From Sipunculus nudus (taxonomy: Eukaryota > Annelida > Sipuncula > Golfingiida > Sipunculidae), in assembly GCA_026874595.1 (NCBI GenBank), contig CM049322.1:2033900-2097899 (forward strand): 64,000 bases of DNA, given 5' to 3'. Numbering within the stretch: position 1 is the stretch's first letter; every line of letters begins with the position of its first letter. Position numbers and translations under genes: made by a program. The notes below the pieces were generated by a model, which had not been told where the DNA came from, did no database searches, and worked only from the letters and a program-made list of their open reading frames with translations. This document shows, piece after piece, positions 53,301-61,458 of this stretch.

Positions 53301-53830
53301 GAGAGAGATGGTGCTATGTGTGAGTGATGATGTTGTGTGAAAGAGATCTTGTGTGAGAGAGATGGTGCTATGTGTGAGTGATGATGTGTGAGAGAGATGG
53401 TACTATGTATGAGAGATGATGTTGTGTGAAAGAGATCTTGTATGAGAGAAATGGTGCTAAGTGTGAGTGATGATGTTTTGTGTAAGAGATGATGTTGGTC
53501 GAGGGAGGTGATGTTGTGTGAGAGAGATGATGTTTGGTAAGAGAGGATATATGTGAAAGAGATGTTGTTTATGATTGATAATGATGTGAGAGAGATGTTG
53601 TATGAGAGAGATGTTGCTAAGTGTGAGTGATGATGTTCCGTGAGAGAGATGATGTCGTGTGTGTGTGTGTGTGTGAGAGAGAGAGGTTATGTTATGCGAA
53701 AGGGATGATGTTGTATAAGAGAGAGATGATGTCGTGTGTGTGAGAGAGAGAGAGGTTATGTTATGCGAAAGGGATGATGTTGTATAAGAGAGAGATAATG
53801 TTTTTTGTGTGAAGGAGATCATGTACGAGA

Positions 53831-56160
53831 GTGATAAATAAATAAACGGTTTGGTTCTTTATATAAAGGACCGGGTCCATAACCAGCTCCAACCGCTCAG
53901 ACCTGACATTAATATCGTCACACCGCCAGCATGTAGCGGTATGAGCGTGACAGGTTAGTGTTGTTGTACAGACCTCTATACGTGTTTAACCCGACCTCTG
54001 TCAGTGACATGCGGGCTGACATGTTATTATCCATACAAAAAAATTACATTACATACATTATTGCAGTCATTATATTTCTTGTAGTCGTTTTCCAGGTGAC
54101 ATGGTGGTCCATGGAAACATGTCGTTAGATAATTACCAGCGAATACGAGGCTGATTCCCCCATGCTGCTTTGCTGCCTCCGTCAGGAGGGTTTACCTCAT
54201 CCCCGTTCGTGTGTGTTTGTCTGTTTGTGTGTTTGTTCAGAACATAACTCACACAATCTTGAATAGAATCTCATGAAATTTCAGGGCATTTCGGGAATGG
54301 ACCGTAGCCGTGAAAACCCGGCAGACTCAGTGGGAAATGATAATTGGGATGGTAAGCCTACTGGAGTCGTAATACAAGTAATATCGAGGAATGCATCGCA
54401 GTGGGTTAAAACGTAAGTTTTCTCGCTCACGGTTGGTGTTGTTTGAAATTACACTAACAGTGCTAACGATTAGTCTTGTTTATGTCAATTGACAGTACCT
54501 GTAGGCCATGAGGCGTCAAAAATATTTGTATCCTCATGGGGCCTTATAATGCGATCCTCAGACATAGATGTAAAGGCACTCTGGCAGCCAGTTATCTGGT
54601 AGTAATGTCAGAGGACCGATATGACGCTAGAATGGACGATGAAAAATTGTATCATTTTTGTTTGGATGCGGCGCATGATCTGGATTCTGGAACATCATCT
54701 AGGAATATTCACAAATGTACATTAACATATGTTACAATGGACATCGAAACACGGGCCGAATGAATGAATAGAACCAAGAGACCGATATAAAATGTGCCAT
54801 ATAGCTCTTAAATGTAATATTTTCTAACGCAATATACTTTATTTGATCTTTTCAGTTTAAAGCACGTGAATCCTTACTATGAAACCATGATTAGTTATAT
54901 AGAAAGGATTGTTAATTCAGAATTGGCCATACAAATTTAAGGGTTGGTAAAGGCGCGCGTTTTCCTTGGGCCGTTTCCGGTGTTAGAGGTAGACAGAGTG
55001 CACATGGTTGTTTCATAAATTTTAAGGTTCATGTTGCTGTGATAGACTGAAGATAAATGGCGATGTCACGTGACAGCTCGGACACTGCCCAGAACAAAAC
55101 TCATCGTAGTACGACTCTGCTGGTTAGGGTTTGAAGCCGTCCAAATCTGACACCCACAATGCACCGGGCGGCGTATGTATACATTTAGTGAAGAGGGTAA
55201 TGTAGTTGGACAAGATTTGTTTCAAGGAAAATTACATGAACACGGGTGGTTCTTCTGTAAGGACTTTACGGAAAAAGTAATATTTTCGGAGCATGTGCAT
55301 GCGAAATGTAAACAGGTGTTTCCTTGAAAGGTCACCACAGTTGATGTTACAGTTTGACAGATGTGACGTCACAGTGCCTTACCGAAAGAGCTTCGTTTTG
55401 AGTGGAAATAACCTCAGGTGGAAGGGTGCCAGTTGGGAAGGAGGTCATTGGGATGGCAAGTGTTCAAGGAATTGAAACTGCGTAAATAAAACAATAGCTA
55501 TGCTTATCACTGCAGTTATACATATCCATGTACAAAGTCTATGTTTGTATATGCGCACACAAGCCATAGTCTAGCTATCACACAGTATGGATAAACGGAA
55601 GGACCTAAAGCTTACACACACATATCTACATACGCACACATGATATCAAACACGCAGAATACAACTACAAAGAACAGGGTGACTGGTGATATGATAAAAC
55701 TGATTATATTTGAGAAAAATAAACAACTAATGAAATACGATGTAAAAATCTGAATAGCAGCACATTAATATCAGTATATTGCACGATATATTCTGTATAA
55801 ATAATACACCCTGTGTGAATTCTGAATGGCTTTTACATCTCTAGTGGTAACCATTTAAAGTTCCTTTGTAAAATCTATGAATTCAAGATAAAGACCACGG
55901 TATACAACTCCGATTTTACAAGCGTAATTGTCATCATTCATGATGAACAGTCATGATTAATTATTGCACAAGAACACGAAATATGCATACATGTACTCTA
56001 TTAGAAGGGATAGTATTTTCTACAATACTAGAGGAAGTATATGAGGATAACCTGTTGACACAGCGATAAAGCTGACATTATAATTACAAGTTGTCACTTC
56101 GTAGGCGTGCCTTCACGACTTCATATGTCATCTGATATCCGTTTGCAGAAATACTTTGCT
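53831..56160. other. Intergenic region without a supported gene
   Basis: DNA between the satellite and the 45-bp minisatellite. A stretch at about 54200-54300 (TTTGTCTGTTTGTGTGTTTG, then TTCAGAACATAACTCACACA) looks like a fragment of a dispersed animal repeat. Short frames at 54536-54763 (75 codons) and 55293-55475 (60 codons) have no recognised motif or splice context. Confidence 0.6.
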
Positions 56161-56329
56161 TGCTGACAGTCGGAGTATAACTTGTCCTCTCAGAGTACGT
56201 CTATAGTCCTCTAGACAGTCGGAGTATAATTTGTCCTCTCAGAGTACGTTTATAGCCCTCCAGGAGCACTTTATTGTTCCCCTAAGATTCCTTTCGCGTT
56301 TCCCTCGGGATTTATCCGTGTTCCTCTCA

Positions 56330-56590
56330 ATTATTTTCATTTTCCTCTCAGAGTACTTCCGTGTTCCTCTCAATTATTTCCGTTTTCCTCTCAGAGTACT
56401 TCCGTGTTCCTCTCAATTATTTCCATTTTCCTCTAAGAGTACTTCCGTGTTCCTCTCAATTATTTCCATTTTCCTCTCAGAGTACTTCCGTGTTCCTCTC
56501 AATTATTTCCATTTTCCTCTAAGAGTACTTCCGTGTTCCTCTCAATTATTTCCATTGTCCTCTCAGAGTACCACCGTGTTCCTATCAGAG
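56330..56590. repeat. Minisatellite of about 45 bp, roughly five to six units
   Basis: The unit is TTCCTCTCAGAGTACTTCCG, TGTTCCTCTCAATTATTTCC, ATTTT. The alternation of CTCAGAG and CTAAGAG between units suggests growth by two-unit blocks. A 142-codon plus-strand frame (56231-56659) crosses it only because the unit is a multiple of 3. Upstream, 56165-56245 holds a 49-bp duplication (GACAGTCGGAGTATAA...) that shares the CCTCTCAGAGTACGT core and is probably the array's origin. Confidence 0.85.
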
Positions 56591-56659
56591 TACATTCGTT
56601 CTTTTCAATATTGGCTGCCACGATCTGTTCTTTCTGAGTCCTCGTTCAGACCAGAATAA

Positions 56660-57692
56660 CACAACCCCTTTGTGGCCAGCACGGACCACAGTAAACATTT
56701 TTTTCCAGCCTCAGGTCTTTCAGATTTCCTGCGGTGGTTTGACTGTTACATTTTGTCTAAACAGCACCGAAACTTTGTCCTCTGATTCAATGTTATCCTC
56801 TCGCCACCAGCACTTACATTGTACCCTACGTCATGTTTAGTTGTTAAATATGAAATGTCACGTGATACGTTTATTCAGTGTCCGGTGCACTGGTTCATTT
56901 GTCAGATGCAACAAATAATACGACCAAAGGCAAAGTCAGTGGGTTAATCGTCGTAGTAACCCTTGACCTCGGCCAGTTACATGGCCACGTGTCGGCTGCC
57001 CCGAATATGTGATTTTCTATAACAGGATACATGTCTTTCAATCAAGAATTCATAGTTGGATGCCAAATAGCATACCGGGAGTATTTATTTATACAATGCA
57101 AAATAATGAACCCAATCACATTCACATAACCCAAATAATTCAATCCTCTGGTCCAAGTGTTGGAAGAGAGAGTGGTGGTCTTTACTGCATCATCACAAAT
57201 CCCCTTGTGGTCGTCAAGGCACTTAACGAGCAAGTCCCATCTCCTTTCAGCGATCAAGACATAAAAAGGTCAAAATAGATCAAAGAGATATTATACACTG
57301 GGTTATGTCAACCTAGACCCATCCAAGTTGGCTGACAAAAAGCGAGTAGTTCATGTGCATGCGGATTAGAATATAAAAACTATCACCAGCAAACAACCAT
57401 CAAACGACCACACATTTCACCCTCGGAATCTTCCTGAGACTGTATTTGGCAATATGTTCAAGAGATTGTCCCTGAGTAAACACGTGGTTTTTTACCACAG
57501 CGATGTGTATAACAAAAATGACGTCATTGTGACGTCATTCCCCTTACAAATGAAAGAACGATACTTAAGAAGCAAGCGTGTAATTGACCCTAAATGGGAA
57601 AAGGAAATGTAACTGTACAACCAGACACGTCACCTCCGGCATAAGCATCTCCGGTTTACTTAGTTGAACCATGGTTTGTAACATAGTCACCT
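56660..57692. other. Downstream flank / probable 3' UTR region of the SLC16-like gene
   Basis: The part nearest 57693 is presumably 3' UTR of the minus-strand gene. No repeat or additional coding signal is recognised. Confidence 0.5.
57084..57089 (-). terminator. Candidate polyadenylation signal for the SLC16-like gene
   Basis: TTTATT on the plus strand reads AATAAA on the minus strand about 600 nt past the stop codon. Position and hexamer are compatible with a 3' UTR end, but the DNA is AT-rich and other copies exist further away, so support is weak. Confidence 0.2.
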
Positions 57693-57910
57693 TTAACCTG
57701 TTTCCTGGGAGTCGACGGAATTAAGACTCCTGCCGTTTTTCGGGCCTTTGTTCATGAGCGGCTGCGAACCAGAAGTCACGTGGTTTGGGAATCGCTTTTG
57801 CTTCATACTAGCTCTTGCGAGAAGAAGGGAAAGAATCCCGGACATAAAAAACATGGCGGCCGCAAGACTAAACAGGACATGGTAGGAATCAGTGTGATCG
57901 TGAAGGAGAC
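57693..57910 (-). CDS. SLC16-like terminal exon 5 (TM12 and C-terminal tail)
   Basis: The acceptor CATTACAG precedes position 57910 and the stop TAA occupies 57693-57695. It completes GPPLAG and continues LLHDHTDSYHVLFSLAAAMF into TM12 (FFMSGILSLLLARAS). A polar tail of about 40 residues follows, with several Lys, Asn and Ser and no obvious PDZ ligand at its end (QETG). Confidence 0.85.
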
Positions 57911-60900
57911 CTGTAATGTATAGACATAAATAAAATGTTAGACCAGATTATATTTATAAAATAAATCAGTTTCACTTTTGTCTAGACATCTATTGGTTAC
58001 AGGATGCGTGGCAGCGTAACATGGGTAGGGCAGAATTTAGTTACAAACTTATAAACTGAAAACCGTGGTGCATAGAGTTTCTTTCGCGTTGCATGAGTTT
58101 ATAATACTGGCAGACACTCTTTATTTACATAATTAATTTTAACCTGCTTAAATGCCTAGCACAAGCTCGAGGGTGAGATGTGAGGAAAAAATATGTACCG
58201 GCCAAAGGAGGTCCCACAGAGAAAGCAAGGCCTTGAAACATGGCGACAAAACCCAGAGAGTTCGTGAGCTGTGAGATCCCGAGAAGGGCCACCAACACGA
58301 TAGGTCTCAGCGTCACCCACGTGGCTGAAAATATAGATCACATGATGAACATGCTGAAATAATGAACGTATCATACAAGACGTGATAGACAAGTGTTGGA
58401 TACAGTTTATTTGTGAGACCTGTATAAAAATAAAACAATTTAATGTCGAAAACTTAAAAAGAGAGCACATGCAAATTAAATAACATTTGCGGTTTATCGG
58501 GAGGCATCCGTTTGCTTTTTGTTTTCTTTCCGGCGCTGATTAAAGCTGGTAAACGATATTTAATGATTAACAGGATGACACTGAAATGTGAAGTATTTCA
58601 ACATATATGTAATCCAGATAATGTGTCTTACTGGAAATCTAGTTAAGAATATGTAACCTATATGAATTTGTCCAAGAACCAAATATACCCAAGTACCCAT
58701 AACCAATTTAAACTGATCAGGCCCACGGAAAAATTAGATCAGACATTCCCAAAATATAGGCCAGTAACAAGAAAGATGAGAGGTGCCAAAATATAGTCAA
58801 ACAAAAATTATCCATGGTCCAAGATGATAAGACTTGTCCATAAAAAACCCAGTTAGATCAAATGTGTCCAAATATAGCTGACTAAGATCATACCAAAACA
58901 TGGCTTAATGAGACTAAACTTACCCATACACAGCCCAAACATGGCCGACTCCACAACCATCAACCAGTAGTTCTCTGTAAACGGCACCAGGAGCGTCACG
59001 ACGGAAGCTGTCAGCAGTGCGCATGCGTTCAGGACGATGCAGGAAATCTGAGGTCGATCTGCCAACCAGCCGGCCATGACCCTAGGAAGATACCACGTAA
59101 ATTCTTAATGGTAAACAAGGTTAATTCTAGTTTGGTCAATTGTAACAGATCAGTGATGATATGGGTGTCAGTTTAACAGATGTATCCTTAATTTTTCATT
59201 TGAATTACACCGTGTATATAACATATGGTGTCTATTTATGATATTTACAATTAAGTAATGTGATAAGAACTAAGGGCACGGAAAGCAAAATACGTGCCAA
59301 CTCTACCAGCTATCAAATCACATATAAATAAACATGCCATAAACAAACAGCTGTACAGGGAAATATATTAGCTGTAAACAGACAGCTGTACAGGGAAATA
59401 CATTAGCTGTAAACAGACAGCTGTACAGGGAAATACATTAGCTGTAAACAGACAGCTGTACAGGGAAATACATTAGCTGCGATATGGAACTGTTTAACCG
59501 TAACTTGTGTATTGACTGTTTCTTACTAACATACATTGGATCATGCTAGTCAAATCAAACACAACAACGTGTTAGTGCCCATTCCACTAGGGAGGGGTGG
59601 CTACTTTTGTGCAGGTTTATTACTATACTTCGTTCAACCACCCGTTTCCACATGTTTCTTTGCGATATTATTAAAATATTACTTTGTTTAAACAGACTGG
59701 CGTCACTTTCACCTACTATAATAAAGTGCAAAAACGCTCAATGTTTAACTGAAAGACATTTCGAGATTTTTTATTGGTTTGTTTTGTGAAAATAAAGCAC
59801 ATCCTGAAGAATGGTTGTATGAGCCGTTTCTATGACATAAAAATGACATGACAGTGGTACAACCATTGGTTTGGTATCAGGTTGTTGACACTACGGTCTG
59901 CTACATGTACTACGTTAACCTCTTTATACAGGTGTTTGCCAGTCCAGGCTACCTGATGAAGGTAGTTTGTACAAACAGTGTGTACATTTTTACAGTTAAT
60001 TGAAATATCGGCAACCGTGATGATGCCGCGTTCCTTGTAGAAGCGTCTGTAGTTCGTCTGTTGAATGGATATTCAAGTTGTTTACATCCTGACGTTAACA
60101 GGTCAGATTTAACTCCCGCGGAAACAAATAGATTGTCTCCCTTGTGTTGATTTAAATCACAACCAGGAAATTCACGCCTAGCATGTTGTAACCATTCTAT
60201 TTATTAACACAACTTGGTATCTCCTCCATCTCTGATACAAATATCGTCGACACATGAGGACACGGGTGGCCGACTTGGGTATAATGATAAATATATCAAC
60301 AAACACCGAAGCGACACAGCCTAGGTCGTGAGAGGCGACCCATGTATGCGTGGAGTAAAAATCACCCTGTGAGCAGGCAGCTGGCGACCTTGACCTTGCT
60401 CGGAGGTTAGTGATTCATCACGTGGTTGGCAGCCCGTCGCCGTTACGCGGCCTGACAGATAGTTACAGAGATGACGTCACCGCAGAGCCACTGTAACACA
60501 TGATACAATCATGGCCTATAAGCCTGCATAAGAACAATACACCACACAGCACCATCAGGTTACAGCGAACCAGCACGTTCCCTCTCCTCCATTCTGTTCT
60601 CCAAAAGTAAAAAAAAGTCAGATACTGCAGACCCTTGCCTGCTGCCATCTTGGTACTGGACTACAATTGAACTAAAATTTAAGTTTTTATTCTACCCACT
60701 GATTTCTAAAATCTGAATTTCAAATCAGGATCAATTTTAGGCGGATTGATATATTTTGGTACAAAACTTTTTTTCAAATGGAATTTTAAGTTACAGATAC
60801 GGACATACAACCATACTTGCATACACAATTTAAATGTTATTTGAAAAATGGCGCGAAACCAGAAAACGTATGATTTAAATGAGGCCTTTCAGCAGGGACA

Positions 60901-61400
60901 GAAAATTAGCCCAAGTGAGATGGAATTAAGCAGCTTCAGGTCGCATATGTTTAGGAAGCATATACTTTGAATATATCGCTTGTACACGCATGCGCACGTC
61001 CAACCTCACACATACACATGTCACTTCCGACTTCAAACCGGAAGCAGGAGTTTGACTTGGTATGCTCACTTATCTACAGTAAAAGCATATGTAAAACATT
61101 CAGTGAAATGAATAAAAATCAGAGCTTGTAACAGACAGAGATTTTAGATTACGTACCTGCCGAAGGTGTTGGTAATGCCGGCGGCAGAAATAAGCAGAGC
61201 GGCGCGTCCCTTATCAACGCCACGTGACACGGCGTACGGCGCCAGGAATGTCATCACTGTAGAATGAGCTGTAAGAACAAATATCTTATATCTACCAACA
61301 GCAATAATGTATATATCTACAGTATGGTTTAAAGTTGGCAACAGGAGGACATCCCCCTGGACAATTATCCCCCAGACAATTACTTGTTTATTGCATAAAT

Positions 61401-61458
<58 letters not shown>

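Larger units (their letters stand above)
25790..53830. repeat. 28-kb satellite array of roughly 36-38-bp units with nested higher-order repeats
   Basis: The typical unit on the plus strand is TTGTGTGAGAGAGATGGTGC followed by TATGTGTGAAAGATGATG (38 bp). Common variants replace GAAAGATGATG with GAAAGAGATG, GAGTGATGATG, or GGGTGATGATGTTGTGGGAAAGAGAAC. The plus strand is almost free of C, which occurs mainly in GTGCTA and GATCTT. Whole blocks recur at fixed spacing: about 799 bp on the left, 1378, 1683 and 850 bp inside a 3911-bp unit, and 5615 bp on the right. It grows out of a (GT)/(GA)-rich tract at about 25710-25790 and decays into (GT)n, (GA)n and degenerate units after 53400. No credible gene lies inside; the minus-strand frame at 53457-53822 is low-complexity Ser/Thr/His. 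It is either pericentromeric-type satellite or a large intergenic array. Confidence 0.95.

Noticed and set aside
53457-53822. 121-codon Ser/Thr/His-rich minus frame
   Set aside because: It is the reverse translation of degenerate GTGTGAGAGA satellite sequence.
25790-53830. Possible CRISPR-like array because of regular short repeats
   Set aside because: There are no unique spacers; units are variants of one sequence, and the setting is an animal genome.
54200-54300. Fragment resembling a dispersed TGTGTTTGTTCAGAACATAACTCAC-type repeat
   Set aside because: Only about 100 bp and a single copy in the window; noted in the region description but not called as an element.
54536-54763. 75-codon plus frame with mixed acidic composition
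   Set aside because: No recognisable motif, no clear splice sites, and short frames of this size are expected by chance.
60463-60648. 61-codon minus frame starting at a YY1-like AAGATGGCAGC context in a transporter intron
   Set aside because: No domain, no splice link to the transporter exons; the motif alone is too short to call an alternative promoter or first exon.
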